A stretch of DNA of 64,000 nucleotides from Mycobacterium sp. 1554424.7 (GTDB lineage Bacteria; Actinomycetota; Actinomycetes; Mycobacteriales; Mycobacteriaceae): the NCBI RefSeq assembly GCF_001665295.1, contig NZ_LZSE01000005.1:217727-281726 (forward strand), in the 5' to 3' direction. This document shows, one piece after another, positions 36,997 through 48,384 of this stretch. Below the pieces are notes generated by a model. It saw only the letters and a program-made list of their open reading frames with translations, was not told the DNA's origin and searched no databases. The number at the start of each line of letters is the position of its first letter. Position 1 is the stretch's first letter. The position numbers and the translations under genes were made by a program.

Positions 36997-38337
36997 TCAG
37001 TCGGGCAACTGGGCCTTCGCGGCGGCCAGCCGAGACGAGAGCGTCCCGTCGATCACCTCGTCGGCCACGGCGATCAAAAGGCCGCCCAGCAATTCGGGAT
37101 CGACCTGGAGCTGCACCGACACCGGGTGGTCGTAGATGCGGCTGAGGACCTCGGTGACCCGGGTGCGTTGGTCATCGGTGAGCTCGGCCGCCGCGCCGAC
37201 TTGCGCGACGATTTCGCCCCGGCGGGCCACCGCGACCTGCGCCAAGAACTTCATGGCCTCCTCGGCCGGTTCGCCCCTCAGCAGCTCGACGGTCTGGCTC
37301 AGCAGCGCCCGCGCGACCGGGTTGACCCTGCCGCTGGCGCTCCCGAGCACCTTGCGCAGCAACTCAACCCGTCCTTCGGCGGGGGACGCGTAATCGCCCA
37401 ACAGGATGGCCAGTCGCGGCTGCGCGTCGAGGATGCGCGCGAAGCGGAACAGCTGCTCTTCGACCTCGTCGACCCGATCCTCGCGTTCGGCGACCTCCAA
37501 CAGCGCCTGCCGCGAGATGTGCTCGATGGCGTCGACCAGATCCGAGTTGGCCGACCAACGCTCGGAAACCGCCGCCCGCAGCACATCGAGCGTGGCGTCG
37601 CTGACCTTGCCGGACACCAGGCGCTCGATCAGCCGGACCCGGGGCGCCGCGTCTTCGGCCGGGTCGGTGAGGTACCGGGTGACGACGATTTCGCGGTCCA
37701 GCACCTCGGCCACCGACACCAGCTCGCCGGAAAGTTTGGAAAGCGCATTGTTGTCAAGGTTTTCGGCGATGGTGCCGAATCGATTCGACAGGCTGCGCAG
37801 CGCCTCGCGACTCGCGGAGCGCATCTTGGTCATGAGCGGGTACGCGACCTCGGCGGGCGCGGGCGCCATGGCTTCGAGTTCGTCGAGGAACCGGTCGACG
37901 GTGGCCGACTGCTGTTCGGGGTCGGCGACGAAATTGCGCACCAATTCCCCTGCCTGGCGCACGGATTCGTGTCCGAGCTCCAGGCGGAGCTGACGGGTCA
38001 GCTGCGCCCGCAGCAGCTCGGCCTGGCGGGTGCCCTGCGCCACAATGCGTTCGGTCTCGACTCCGGCCTGGGCCTGTAACTGCTCGGTGATGCGGTCCGC
38101 GTCTGCGCGGGCCTCTTCGACCACCAGTTCGGCCTCTTCCTTGGCCTCCTGGACCGCCTTGCTGTGGGCGGTGGTCGACTCGGTCAGCCGGTCGGCGGCC
38201 GCGGCCGAATCGGCCAACTGCTGGCGCACCAAATCCTGCCGCGCGGCCATCATTTTGCGCACCGGTGGCACGGCATAGCGCCAAACGATGAACACGATCA
38301 GGGCGAAGCCGCCCAACTGTCCGAGAAAAGTCGACAT
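36997..38337 (-). CDS. atpH: ATP synthase b-delta fusion subunit
   Basis: A 446-residue fusion found in mycobacteria. Residues 1-25 form a membrane helix ([18 protein letters not shown]), followed by a b-type coiled coil to about residue 110 ([18 protein letters not shown] and on). The C-terminal part is the OSCP/delta domain (residues about 270-446, ending [16 protein letters not shown]). It acts with the separate b subunit as the peripheral stalk. ATG at 38335-38337, four bases after atpF. Confidence 0.96.
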   Translation of the reverse strand: MSTFLGQLGGFALIVFIVWRYAVPPVRKMMAARQDLVRQQLADSAAAADRLTESTTAHSKAVQEAKEEAELVVEEARADADRITEQLQAQAGVETERIVAQGTRQAELLRAQLTRQLRLELGHESVRQAGELVRNFVADPEQQSATVDRFLDELEAMAPAPAEVAYPLMTKMRSASREALRSLSNRFGTIAENLDNNALSKLSGELVSVAEVLDREIVVTRYLTDPAEDAAPRVRLIERLVSGKVSDATLDVLRAAVSERWSANSDLVDAIEHISRQALLEVAEREDRVDEVEEQLFRFARILDAQPRLAILLGDYASPAEGRVELLRKVLGSASGRVNPVARALLSQTVELLRGEPAEEAMKFLAQVAVARRGEIVAQVGAAAELTDDQRTRVTEVLSRIYDHPVSVQLQVDPELLGGLLIAVADEVIDGTLSSRLAAAKAQLPD

Positions 38338-38341
38338 CTCT

Positions 38342-38863
38342 TTACCTTGTCGCGGCCGAGGTGGTGACGTCGACGCCGAGGATCCGGCTGGCCAGGGTCG
38401 CCGACATGGTTCCGACGTTGGCGCGCAGATCCAACTCCACGGCGTCCCGTTCCCGTTTCAGTTGCTCGGAGGCCAGCTGCACCGTCGCCATCACCTCTTG
38501 CTCGGCGCGGGCCCGCGCGTCCTCGATGACCTTGCGGCCTTCGGCGCGGGCGTTGTCGCGGAAGGCCGACGCCTGCACGCGGGCCTCCTTCATGGCTTCT
38601 TCGTAATCGGCCTGGGCGGCTTCGAACTGCTCGGCCGACTTCTTGTTGTCGGCAGCGGTTTTGGCAACCATGGCGTCGCGCTCGCGCAGCACCTTGAGGA
38701 TCGGCGGCACCACGAAGGTGCCGATGACGCCGAGCACGATGAGGAAGATGGCGAGCACGAAGAAGAACGTGCCGTTGGGGACGAGGAAGTTGCTGCCCCC
38801 CTTGCCTCCCTCGGCGACCACCTGGCCGGCGGCGAGCACCATGGGGTTCGGGTCACCCATCAC
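38342..38863 (-). CDS. atpF: ATP synthase b subunit
   Basis: A 173-residue peripheral-stalk subunit: N-terminal membrane helix ([18 protein letters not shown]), then a long charged coiled coil. GTG at 38863 or ATG at 38860; both lie just past the atpE stop. Together with the b-delta fusion it gives two different b-type helices in the stalk. Confidence 0.96.
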   Translation of the reverse strand: MMGDPNPMVLAAGQVVAEGGKGGSNFLVPNGTFFFVLAIFLIVLGVIGTFVVPPILKVLRERDAMVAKTAADNKKSAEQFEAAQADYEEAMKEARVQASAFRDNARAEGRKVIEDARARAEQEVMATVQLASEQLKRERDAVELDLRANVGTMSATLASRILGVDVTTSAATR

Positions 38864-38869
38864 AGCGAA

Positions 38870-39910
<1,041 letters not shown>

Positions 39911-39918
<8 letters not shown>

Positions 39919-40378
39919 CGCTGGTGCTCCTTGTGTCCGACCCGTCCGGGCCAAAGGGTGCGGCCGGCTCGCCGGTGCGCAGCTTCTTGTAGACCGGCAC
40001 CGCGGTCGACACGACCAGCAGCACCTGGAAGAGCGCCAGCCCGAACATCGCGCCCAGGCCGTTCGGCCGGAAAACGTAGGCAACGATCAGCGCGATAACG
40101 GTGATGATCGCCAGCCGGGTCGCCGAATTGAGCGCCATCGAGCTTTTCAGTGGATGATCTTTCGCGGTGATCGACGCGACCGAACGCCGCACCAACAACG
40201 CGTTGAGCAAACCCAGGAGTAACCCGACGCCGAAGAACACGCCGAGCATGAGGTGACCCGAGAATCCGGCGGCGAGGACCGCCAGCGCGGTGAGCGCGAC
40301 GCTGATCGCCAACAGCCGAACCGGACGGAAAGCAACAGAGGGGAACACCAACGGCGCGTCCTGCGCTGGTGTCGTCAC
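39911..40378 (-). CDS. atpI: AtpI-like ATP synthase accessory membrane protein
   Basis: A 155-residue protein with four membrane helices ([38 protein letters not shown], and two more), matching Rv1303 at the head of the atp operon. AtpI proteins help c-ring assembly. The GTG at 40376-40378 is the first start. Overlap with atpB supports translational coupling. Confidence 0.85.
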
Positions 40379-40626
40379 TGCAGCACCTCAATCCCAGGTA
40401 GTAAAGCGGGAAACCCTCGACCGACCGATCGGTGGCCCGCCGAGCGTATCGCACGTCACGCTGGAATCACCCAAGGGGTAGCTCCCTATGTCGGTCGTGA
40501 AACGGCGCGGTCGGACAAGCGTCCGAAGGGCCGGCTGGCCGGCAACCCTCAAGGTTTCTTTTTGGGGTTCTACCTGCACCGTACCATACGAGAAGCGCCA
40601 CTACTACCGGGTGTCGTAGGCTCGTT
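40379..40626 (-). promoter_or_regulatory. Upstream region of the atp operon
   Basis: 248 bases between the wecA stop and the atpI start, without a credible gene. This is the only large gap upstream of the nine atp genes, so the main operon promoter is expected here, although read-through from wecA is also possible. No -35/-10 pair is clear enough to annotate. Confidence 0.4.
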
Positions 40627-41805
40627 CTAGTCCAAGTCGCCGTAGTCATCGCGGCGGCGCAGGAGCGGGATCGCCGTCGCCACCCCGGCGACCACGATCG
40701 CGCCCAGCATCACCGCGCCGGTGTCGCGCGGATTGAAAAAGATTGTGCTGGCGGCGCCGAACGCGACAATGCCCACCCATAAATAGATGAGGAGCACGAC
40801 CCGACGATGCGAATGGCCGATCTGCAGCAACCGGTGATGCAGGTGCATCTTGTCCGGGCTGAATGCGCTGCGGCCCGCGCGGGTGCGGCGCACGATCGCC
40901 AGTAACAGGTCGAGCATCGGCACCAAAATGACCGCCGCCACCAGCAGGAACGGGGACAACAGAGCAAACACGTCGCGGGCACCATAGGCGTTTTGCGAAA
41001 CGGGACCGGCCGCCGTCGTCGCCGCGGCGGAGATCATCAGGCCGATCAGCATCGAGCCGGAATCGCCCATGAAGATCTTGGCGCGATGAAAGTTGTGCGG
41101 CAGGAAGCCAAGGCACGCCCCCGCCAGCACCACCGAGATGACCGCGGGCGGATAGAACAGCACGTCGCCCCCGTGGTCGCGCAGCAGGCCCACCGAGAAC
41201 AGGCAGATCGCCATCGCCATGATCAGCCCCAGCCCGGCGGCCAGCCCGTCGAGCCCGTCGACGAAGTTCATCGCGTTGACGACCGACACGGTCAGGGCCA
41301 GTGTGAGCAGGATCGACGACGCCTGGTCCAGCACGATGGTGCCGACGCCGCCGATCGGGATGTACAGGACGCTCCAGGCGACGCCCATGGTGACGAGCAC
41401 GCTGGCCGCGGTGATCTGGCCGGCGAACTTCGTCAGCGCGTCCAGGCCCCAGCGGTCATCGATCAGGCCGATGCCCACGATCACCGCGGCCGCCACCAGG
41501 ACCGCGGGCATGCCGGTGGAGTAGACGAAGCCGCGGGTGAGCGCCGGAAGCTGCCAGGCCAGGAAGACGGCCGAGATCACCCCGAGGAACATGGCCAGCC
41601 CGCCCATGCGGGGGGTGGGAGTCACGTGCACGTCGCGTTCCCGCGGGTAGGCGACCGCGCCCAGCCGGGTGGCCAGCACGCGCACCGGTCCGGTCGCGAA
41701 GTACGTGACGATCGCGGCGGTCAGCCCGACCACTGCCAGCTCGCGCAGGGGGACGCCGGCGCCGCGATCGGACAGGGCGAGCAGACCACCGGCAAGGCTG
41801 GACAT
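40627..41805 (-). CDS. wecA: Decaprenyl-phosphate GlcNAc-1-phosphate transferase
   Basis: A polytopic enzyme of about 392 residues that moves GlcNAc-1-phosphate from UDP-GlcNAc to decaprenyl phosphate, starting the arabinogalactan linker unit. The family motifs are visible: PRMGGLAMF, GLIDDRWGLDALTKF with the DD pair, NAMNFVDGLDGLAAG, and the cytosolic HLHHRLLQ loop. I chose the ATG at 41803-41805; a TTG precedes it directly, and the M. tuberculosis protein (Rv1302) is a little longer at its N-terminus. Confidence 0.93.
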   Translation of the reverse strand: MSSLAGGLLALSDRGAGVPLRELAVVGLTAAIVTYFATGPVRVLATRLGAVAYPRERDVHVTPTPRMGGLAMFLGVISAVFLAWQLPALTRGFVYSTGMPAVLVAAAVIVGIGLIDDRWGLDALTKFAGQITAASVLVTMGVAWSVLYIPIGGVGTIVLDQASSILLTLALTVSVVNAMNFVDGLDGLAAGLGLIMAMAICLFSVGLLRDHGGDVLFYPPAVISVVLAGACLGFLPHNFHRAKIFMGDSGSMLIGLMISAAATTAAGPVSQNAYGARDVFALLSPFLLVAAVILVPMLDLLLAIVRRTRAGRSAFSPDKMHLHHRLLQIGHSHRRVVLLIYLWVGIVAFGAASTIFFNPRDTGAVMLGAIVVAGVATAIPLLRRRDDYGDLD

Positions 41806-41910
41806 CAACGAAACCGTAGTGCACCGAGCTGAGATGGAGTTGGGCGCGCCTTGCTAGCTCGGCGACGATGCGCGCCGCGCGGCGGCGTGAGGAGAAGCCG
41901 AGCAATCGGG

Positions 41911-42564
41911 CTAGGCGATCAGGCTTGCCGGGTCCGTGCCGAGCACCTCCGCGATCCGCTCGGCGCTCACCGGGCCCGCTCGCAGGATGCGCGGGGTCTC
42001 CCCGGTCAGGTCGAGGATCGTGGAGGCGGCCTGCTGCTGCGATGGGCCGGCGTCGAGGTAGACGTCCACCAGATCGCCGAGCTGGTCGCGCGCCTCGTCG
42101 GCGTGCACCGCGGGCGGGCGGCCGGAGACGTTGGCGCTGGATACCGCCATGGGCCCCACCTCGCGCAGCAACTCGATGGCCACCGGGTGCAGCGGCATCC
42201 GCAGCATCACGGTGCCGCGGGCGTCGCCGAGGTCCCAGTGCAGCGATGGCGCCTGCGTGACCACCAGGCTCAGCGCGCCGGGCCAGAAGGCGCGGATCAG
42301 GTCGCGCGCCCCGTCGGGCATCGTGTAGACCAGGCCCTCGATGGTGTGCCAGGAGCCGACCAGCACGCCCACCGGCATGTCCCGGCCCCGCCCCTTCGCC
42401 GCCAGCAGCGCGGCCACCGCGGTGCTGTCGAAGGCGTCGGCGCCGATGCCGTACACGGTGTCGGTCGGCAACACGACCAGCCGGCCGTTCTTGACCGCGC
42501 CCGCCGCCGAGGCGATGCCGACCGAACGCTGGTCGGGGTCGCCGCAGTCGAACACGGTGGTCAA
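41911..42564 (-). CDS. tsaC: L-threonylcarbamoyladenylate synthase (YrdC/Sua5 family)
   Basis: A 217-residue enzyme that makes the threonylcarbamoyl-AMP used for t6A37 in tRNAs reading ANN codons. LVVLPTDTVYGIGADAFD and the KGRGRDMPVGVLV segment form the nucleotide site, and GPMAVSSANVSG closes the cleft. The likely start is TTG at 42562-42564, overlapping the prmC stop as TTGA; the next residues match Rv1301 as I remember it. The C-terminal Sua5 domain is absent, so it is the short form. Confidence 0.92.
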   Translation of the reverse strand: MTTVFDCGDPDQRSVGIASAAGAVKNGRLVVLPTDTVYGIGADAFDSTAVAALLAAKGRGRDMPVGVLVGSWHTIEGLVYTMPDGARDLIRAFWPGALSLVVTQAPSLHWDLGDARGTVMLRMPLHPVAIELLREVGPMAVSSANVSGRPPAVHADEARDQLGDLVDVYLDAGPSQQQAASTILDLTGETPRILRAGPVSAERIAEVLGTDPASLIA

Positions 42565-43400
42565 CGGGGGCCCCTTCGCGCCGTCACGAACCGCGGCCGC
42601 CCAGCCAGGTCCCGGCGCGGCTCGACGTCCCCGAAAAGCCCTGTGTCCTTGATCAATTCGACGGTGCGCGCCGACGTGGTGTCGTCGTGCTCGACGGCGA
42701 ACAGGCCGCCCGGGCGTAGCCAGCGCCCGGCGAGTCGGACTACGGCGGCGATGACGGCCATCCCGTCCGGCCCGCCGAACACCGCGTGCGGCGGATCATG
42801 TTGGGCCACTTCGGCTTCCACCGCGTGATCGTCGGGGACGTAGGGCGGGTTGGCCACCGCCAGGTCGACGAGTCCGCCCAGCTCGGGCAGCAGACCCGAT
42901 GCGGTCACGTCGGCGCGAAGGAGTTCCACTGCGGTGCCCGCGGCGTTGCCGCGCGCGTAGCTCAGGGCCGCCTCGGAGTCGTCGATGCCGATCACCCGCG
43001 CCGCGGGCCGGTGGTGGGCCAGGGCGACGGCCAGGGCGCCGGATCCGGTGCACAGGTCGACGATCACGGGCCGCGCCGGAAGCGGTTGCGCGGTGGCCCA
43101 TTCCAGCATGGCCTCGGTCTCCGGGCGCGGTAGGAAAACGCCGGGGCCGACGCGCAGCGTCACCGGACCGAACGCCGCCGCCCCGGTGAGATGCTGCAGC
43201 GGCACCCGCTGAGAGCGCGCGGCCACGATCTCGCGGTAACGGCCCAAGAATTCGTCGCCCGGGGACTCGAGCAGGGTCAGCCGTCCGCGTTCGGTGCCCA
43301 CGAGGTGGGCGGCCAGCTCCTCGGCGTCGTAGCGCGCGGAATCGATCCCGGCCGCGGCGAGCTGCGCCGCTGCCGAGTCGATCGCGCGCCGTAGCGTCAT
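42561..43400 (-). CDS. prmC: Peptide chain release factor N5-glutamine methyltransferase
   Basis: A 279-residue SAM-dependent enzyme that methylates the GGQ glutamine of release factors. An N-terminal helical domain precedes the Rossmann core with [15 protein letters not shown] and the substrate motif VANPPYVPD. It overlaps prfA, its own substrate gene, upstream by four bases (ATGA) and tsaC downstream by four bases. Confidence 0.95.
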   Translation of the reverse strand: MTLRRAIDSAAAQLAAAGIDSARYDAEELAAHLVGTERGRLTLLESPGDEFLGRYREIVAARSQRVPLQHLTGAAAFGPVTLRVGPGVFLPRPETEAMLEWATAQPLPARPVIVDLCTGSGALAVALAHHRPAARVIGIDDSEAALSYARGNAAGTAVELLRADVTASGLLPELGGLVDLAVANPPYVPDDHAVEAEVAQHDPPHAVFGGPDGMAVIAAVVRLAGRWLRPGGLFAVEHDDTTSARTVELIKDTGLFGDVEPRRDLAGRPRFVTARRGPR

Positions 43401-44470
43401 GCCTGTTGCAGCCTCGATTGCTTGTCGGCCGCGCTCAGCGCGTCGAACAGCGCGTCGAGGTCACCGTCGAGCACCTGGTCGAGGTTGTGGGCCTTGAAAC
43501 CGATCCGGTGGTCGGTGATCCGGTTCTCGGGGAAGTTGTAGGTGCGGATCCGTTCGCTGCGGTCCACGGTGCGGACCTGGCTGGCGCGGTCGGCCGACGC
43601 GTCGGCCAGCGCCTTTTCCTCCGCGAGGGCCTGCAGCCGGGCGGCCAGCACCTGCATGGCGCGGGCCTTGTTCTGCAGCTGCGACCGTTCGTTTTGACAG
43701 GTGACGACGATGCCGGTGGGCAGGTGCGTGATCCGCACGGCGGAGTCGGTGGTGTTGACGCCCTGGCCGCCCTTTCCCGACGAGCGGTACACGTCGATGC
43801 GCAGGTCGGACTCGTCGATCTGCACCTCGCCGACCTCCTCGGGCTCGGGGTAGACCAGCACGCCCGCGGCCGAAGTGTGAACCCGCCCTTGGGATTCCGT
43901 CACGGGGACGCGCTGCACGCGGTGGACCCCGCCCTCGAATTTCATTCGCGACCACACGCCGTCGGCCGAGTCCCCCTTGCTGGTGATGCTCAGCGTCGCG
44001 TCCTTGTAACCGCCCAGATCCGAGGTGGTTTCGTCGAGCACCGTGACGTTCCAGCCGTGCCGCTCGGCGTAGCGGATGTACATGCGGGCCAGGTCGGCGG
44101 CGAACAGCGCCGATTCCTCGCCGCCCTCACCGGATTTCACCTCGAGCACGATGTCGTCGGCGTCGTGCGGGTCGCGCGGCGCCAGCATGTCGGTGAGCTG
44201 GGTGTCCAGTTCGGCCACCTTGGCCTCGAGTTCGGTCACCTCGTCGGCGAAGGATTCGTCGTCGGCGGCCAGCTCGCGGGCGGTCTCCAGGTCGCCGCGC
44301 GCGGCCTCCAGCTTGCGGTAGGTGCCGACGATGGGGGCCAGTCGGGCGAATCGCCGTCCGGCTTTGCGCGCCTCGTCGGGATTGCTGTGCAGTTCGGGGT
44401 CCGCCAACCGCTTCTCGAGCTCGGCGTGTTCGGCAAGCAGCACGTCGATCGTCTGTACCGGCTTGGTCAT
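43397..44470 (-). CDS. prfA: Peptide chain release factor 1
   Basis: A 357-residue factor for UAA and UAG. The catalytic GGQ is in [16 protein letters not shown], and the codon-reading loop reads [14 protein letters not shown] (the PxT type of RF1). The frame extends upstream to 44536 without merit. The ATG at 44468-44470 has a strong cagggaggtgtgag site. Its operon with prmC and tsaC groups translation-quality genes. Confidence 0.96.
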   Translation of the reverse strand: MTKPVQTIDVLLAEHAELEKRLADPELHSNPDEARKAGRRFARLAPIVGTYRKLEAARGDLETARELAADDESFADEVTELEAKVAELDTQLTDMLAPRDPHDADDIVLEVKSGEGGEESALFAADLARMYIRYAERHGWNVTVLDETTSDLGGYKDATLSITSKGDSADGVWSRMKFEGGVHRVQRVPVTESQGRVHTSAAGVLVYPEPEEVGEVQIDESDLRIDVYRSSGKGGQGVNTTDSAVRITHLPTGIVVTCQNERSQLQNKARAMQVLAARLQALAEEKALADASADRASQVRTVDRSERIRTYNFPENRITDHRIGFKAHNLDQVLDGDLDALFDALSAADKQSRLQQA

Positions 44471-44560
44471 CTCACACCTCCCTGCCCTGACCTCTGGCCC
44501 CGAACGCGAACCGACGCCCGGCCTGTGCAGGGTCACACAGTTCGGGCGTCGGTAAGCCAG

Positions 44561-44803
44561 CTATTTGTCGGTCGACTCGGCCGAGTCGGCCGCGGCCTTG
44601 CGCTTGCCGTAGCGCTTCTCGAAGCGGGCCACCCGGCCGCCGCTGTCGAGGATCTTCTGCTTGCCGGTGTAGAAGGGGTGGCACTGCGAGCAGACCTCGA
44701 CGTGGATCTGCCCGCCGGGCTTGGTGCTGCGCGTGGTGAAGGTGTTCCCGCACCCGCAGTGCACGGTGGTCTCCCCGTACGCGGGATGAATGTCAGCTTT
44801 CAT
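44561..44803 (-). CDS. rpmE: Ribosomal protein L31 (zinc form)
   Basis: An 80-residue large-subunit protein. [18 protein letters not shown] gives Cys16 and Cys18, and [14 protein letters not shown] gives Cys38 and Cys41: this is the zinc-bearing form, with a zinc-free paralogue expected elsewhere in the genome under Zur control. The preceding frame to 44899 is not conserved-looking. ATG at 44801-44803. Confidence 0.96.
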   Translation of the reverse strand: MKADIHPAYGETTVHCGCGNTFTTRSTKPGGQIHVEVCSQCHPFYTGKQKILDSGGRVARFEKRYGKRKAAADSAESTDK

Positions 44804-44946
44804 GATGTCCTCTTCGATCGTTTGCCGCCCGGACCGGGCGCGAACTCCGGGAACCTGATCTGGTCCTGGGTTAGTCGACCGTCGATTATGCCAGGTCAAC
44901 CTACATCAGCCCAAACACCGAGCTGGTCGCCCGCATTCCCGGCTGC

Positions 44947-46527
44947 TCAGGGCGAAGACGTGGTGCGGTAGACGCGGCTTCTTGCGTCGCGGACCCAGAC
45001 CGCGCCGGTGCCGGGCGTCGGGCCCAGCGCGGCGAGCTCGCGTTTGAGGATCTTGTTGGTCGCGGTGGTCGGCATCCGATCGGTGAGCCAGACGTAGCGG
45101 GGCCACGCCTTGGGTGAGAGGTCGGGCTGATCGGCCAGGAACCGGCCGAATTCCTCGGGTGTCAGCTCCGCGCCGTCGGCCAGCACGATCGCGACCATCA
45201 CCTGGTCACCGGAGTGTTCGTCGGGCACCGCGTACACCGCGACGTGGCTGACCGGCGCCAACCGCTGCAAGATGCGCTCGATGGGCGCCGTGGTCATGTT
45301 TTCGCCGTCGACGCGCAGCCAGTCGCCGCTGCGCCCGGCGAAGTAGAGCCAGCCGTCGGCGTCTTTGTAGGCGAGGTCGCCGGACCAGAACATGCCGTGC
45401 CGCATCCGCGCGTCGGTGGCCGCCGAGTCGTTGTAATAGCCGGCGAACAGGCCCGCGCCGGTGGTGTTGACCAGCTCCCCTATCGCCTCGTCGGCGTTGG
45501 TCAGGGCGCCGTCGCGGAACTTGGCGGGCGGGCATTCGGTCAGGGTCTCGGGGTTGTAGACGGCGACCCCGGGGAAGCCGCGGCCCAGCGACCCGGGCGG
45601 GCAGCCGTCCTCGCGGGTGATGACGATCGCGCCCTCGGTGGAGCCGAACCCGTCCCACACCGTGCAGTCGAAGCGCCTGCTGAACTCGGCGATGTCGCGA
45701 TCGCTCGCCTCGTTGCCGACCGCGACTCGCAGCGGGTTGTCGCGGTCGTCGGGTCGCTCCGGCGTGGCCAGCACGAAGGCCAGCGGTTTGCCGACGTAGT
45801 TCATGAAGGTGGCCCCATACCGGCGCAGGTCGGCCAGCAGCCCGGACGCGGAAAACGTGGCGGGGGCCATGGCCGCACCGGTGCCCACCGCCACGCTCCA
45901 CCCGGCATACAGCGCGTTGGCGTGGAACAGCGGCATCGACAGGTAGCAGACGTCGGAGGCGTCCAGGCCGAACCGCCCGATCAGCGTCGCCCCGGCGAAC
46001 AGCACGACGAGGTGGGTGACCCGCACGGCCTTGGGGTCGCCGCTGGTGCCGGAGGTGAACAGCATCATGAAGGTGTCGGTCGGCGCGACCTCGCGATGCG
46101 GCGTCAGCGTCCCGGCGCCGGCCAGCAGCGCGCGCCACGGCTCTGCGGACACGTCGAAGACCCGCACACCGGGCAGGTCGAGGCCGTCCAGCAGATCCTT
46201 GTGCGCCCGGTCGGTGAGCAGGATCTGGCAGTCGGCGCGCGCGATGTCGCCGGCCAGCGCGGCGCCGCGGCGGGTGTCGTTGATGCCGCACAACACGTAG
46301 CCGCCGAGCGCCGCCGACGCCATGGCCGTCAGCATCTCGGGGGTGTTGCCCAGCAACGCACCCACGTGCAGCGGGCGGGCGGGGTCGGCGACGCCGATGA
46401 CGGCGGCCGCCATGGTGGCCGCGTCGGCCAGGTGCTCGCGCCACGTCCAGACGCGGTCGCCGTACTTCAGCGCCGGCGTGTCCTGTTCCGAACGCTCGCG
46501 AAGCAGTTGCTGCAGCGTCTCCGCCAC
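44947..46527 (-). CDS. Acyl-CoA synthetase / fatty-acid-AMP ligase family (FadD)
   Basis: A 526-residue ANL-superfamily enzyme that activates a carboxylic acid through an acyl-AMP. The P-loop is LFTSGTSGDPKAVRV, the A5 motif WDGFGSTEG, and the A7-A8 hinge WSGDLAYKDADGWLYFAGR, followed by GDWLRVDGENM. The A10 lysine is in TTATNKILKRELA. It looks closer to FadD1/FadD17-type CoA ligases than to the long-chain FAAL group, since I see no FAAL insertion. It lies between rpmE and rho on the same strand, where M. tuberculosis has no gene; see findings. GTG start. Confidence 0.85.
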   Translation of the reverse strand: MAETLQQLLRERSEQDTPALKYGDRVWTWREHLADAATMAAAVIGVADPARPLHVGALLGNTPEMLTAMASAALGGYVLCGINDTRRGAALAGDIARADCQILLTDRAHKDLLDGLDLPGVRVFDVSAEPWRALLAGAGTLTPHREVAPTDTFMMLFTSGTSGDPKAVRVTHLVVLFAGATLIGRFGLDASDVCYLSMPLFHANALYAGWSVAVGTGAAMAPATFSASGLLADLRRYGATFMNYVGKPLAFVLATPERPDDRDNPLRVAVGNEASDRDIAEFSRRFDCTVWDGFGSTEGAIVITREDGCPPGSLGRGFPGVAVYNPETLTECPPAKFRDGALTNADEAIGELVNTTGAGLFAGYYNDSAATDARMRHGMFWSGDLAYKDADGWLYFAGRSGDWLRVDGENMTTAPIERILQRLAPVSHVAVYAVPDEHSGDQVMVAIVLADGAELTPEEFGRFLADQPDLSPKAWPRYVWLTDRMPTTATNKILKRELAALGPTPGTGAVWVRDARSRVYRTTSSP

Positions 46528-46551
46528 GGCGCTGGTGGGTTAGTCCCCGAA

Positions 46552-48384
46552 CTAATCGTTGTCCATCGACCCGGGGGTCGTCTTCGACACCTGCACCAGG
46601 AACTCGTAGTTGTTCTTCGTCTTGCGCAGCTGCGACATCAGCAGGTCGATGGCCTGGTGCGGGTCCAGACCCGACAGCACGCGGCGCAGCTTGTGCACGA
46701 TGGCGAACTCGTCGGGCGAGAGCAGCAGCTCGTCCTTGCGGGTGCCGGACGGGTTCACGTCGACCGCGGGGAAGACCCGGCGCTCGGAGATCTTGCGGTC
46801 CAGCTTCAGCTCGGCGTTACCGGTGCCCTTGAACTCCTCGAAGATGACCGTGTCACCGGTGGACCCGGTCTCGACCATCGCGGTCGCGATGATGGTCAGC
46901 GACCCGCCTTCCTCGATGTTGCGCGCCGCGCCGAGGAAGCGCTTCGGCGGATACAGCGCGGTGGAGTCGACACCACCGGAGAGGATCCGGCCCGACGCGG
47001 GCGACGCGTTGTTGTACGCGCGGCCCAGGCGGGTGATCGAGTCGAGCAGCACCACGACGTCCTTGCCCTGCTCGACGAGCCGCTTGGCGCGTTCGATGGC
47101 CAGCTCGGCGACCGAGGTGTGGTCCGACGGCGGCCGGTCGAACGTCGAGGCGATGACCTCGCCCTTGACCGAGCGCGTCATGTCGGTGACCTCCTCGGGC
47201 CGCTCGTCGACGAGCACGACCATGAGGTGGCATTCCGGGTTGTTCTTGGTGATCGCGTTGGCGATGTCCTGCAGGATCGTCGTCTTACCGGCCTTGGGCG
47301 GCGACACGATCAGCGCGCGCTGACCCTTGCCGATCGGCATGATCAGGTCGATCACGCGGGTGGTGAGCCGGTCCGGCGTGGTCTCCAGGCGCAGGCGCTG
47401 GTTGGGGTACAACGGCGTCAGCTTGGAGAAATCGGGCCGCTTCTTGGCCTCTTCGACCGAGCCGCCGTTGACGCTGTCCAGGCGCACCAACGGGTTGAAC
47501 TTCTGCCGCTGGTTGGGCTGCTCGCCGTCCCGGGGCACCCGAACCGCGCCGGTCACCGCGTCGCCGCGGCGCAGACCGTTCTTGCGCACCATGTTCATGG
47601 AGACGTACACGTCGTGCGGGCCGGCCAGGTAGCCGGAGGTGCGCACGAACGCGTAATTGTCGAGCACGTCAAGGATTCCGGCGACCGGCTGGACGACGTC
47701 GTCCTCGCGGAGTTCGGCGTCGGCGCCGTCGCCCGAGCGTTCGCCGCGGCGCCGGCGGTCACGGTCGCGGAACCGGCGTCCGCGCCGGCCCTGGCGGCCT
47801 TCGCCGTCGTCGTCCTGCTGGTTGGAGCCGCCGCGATTCTGCTGGCCGCCCTGACCCTGTTGGTCGCCGCCCTGGTCGCCGCCGCGCTCGTCGGTCTTGG
47901 TGTCCTGCTGGCGGGCCTGGCGCTTGTCGGCTTCGCGGTTGGCGCCGCCCTTTTGGGTGTCTGCGTCCTCGGAGGGTGATCCCGCGTCGCGGGTGGCACC
48001 GCGTCGTTCGCGGCGCGGCGCTTCGCCGGTGGAACCGTTCTGTTCCCCCTGCGCGGCCGGCGCCTCGGCGGGTGCGGCGGCGGTGTCGGATTGGTCGGAT
48101 GTGCCGCTGTCCTCGGGGGCGGTGTCCGGGGCGGCGGGCGCCGAAGTCCCGTTGGCCTGTCCCCTGATTTCCTTTATCGCGGCGATCAGTTCGTTCTTGC
48201 GCATCCCGGACGTGCCCTTGACGCCGGCCTGGCTGGCCAGCGCACGCAGCTCGGGCAGCACCATGGCGGCCAGGGAGCCGGCCGAGGCGTTGGCCTTGGC
48301 GTCGGGAGTGTCTGTGGTCACGGCCTCCGAAGCGTGATTGCTATCGGTGCTTTCCCCAGCCGTGAATAGGTCCGTATCTGTCAC
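46552..48384 (-). CDS. rho: Transcription termination factor Rho
   Basis: A 610-residue hexameric RNA helicase. An N-terminal Rho_N domain (LPELRALASQAGVKGTSGMR) is followed by a disordered insertion of about 150 residues (roughly 80-230), rich in Gln, Arg, Asp and Gly (GGDQQGQGGQQNRGGSNQQ), typical of actinobacterial Rho and linked to RNA binding. The cold-shock domain (YAFVRTSGYLAGPHDVYVS) and the ATPase core (SPPKAGKTTILQ, Walker B VVVLLDSITRLGRAYN) follow. GTG start with ggaagaaaggaac upstream. Essential in M. tuberculosis. Confidence 0.96.
   Translation of the reverse strand: MTDTDLFTAGESTDSNHASEAVTTDTPDAKANASAGSLAAMVLPELRALASQAGVKGTSGMRKNELIAAIKEIRGQANGTSAPAAPDTAPEDSGTSDQSDTAAAPAEAPAAQGEQNGSTGEAPRRERRGATRDAGSPSEDADTQKGGANREADKRQARQQDTKTDERGGDQGGDQQGQGGQQNRGGSNQQDDDGEGRQGRRGRRFRDRDRRRRGERSGDGADAELREDDVVQPVAGILDVLDNYAFVRTSGYLAGPHDVYVSMNMVRKNGLRRGDAVTGAVRVPRDGEQPNQRQKFNPLVRLDSVNGGSVEEAKKRPDFSKLTPLYPNQRLRLETTPDRLTTRVIDLIMPIGKGQRALIVSPPKAGKTTILQDIANAITKNNPECHLMVVLVDERPEEVTDMTRSVKGEVIASTFDRPPSDHTSVAELAIERAKRLVEQGKDVVVLLDSITRLGRAYNNASPASGRILSGGVDSTALYPPKRFLGAARNIEEGGSLTIIATAMVETGSTGDTVIFEEFKGTGNAELKLDRKISERRVFPAVDVNPSGTRKDELLLSPDEFAIVHKLRRVLSGLDPHQAIDLLMSQLRKTKNNYEFLVQVSKTTPGSMDND

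Noticed and set aside
45214-47979. 921-codon plus-strand frame opposite fadD and rho
   Set aside because: It spans two real minus-strand genes with convincing motifs, and its composition is that of an antisense shadow.
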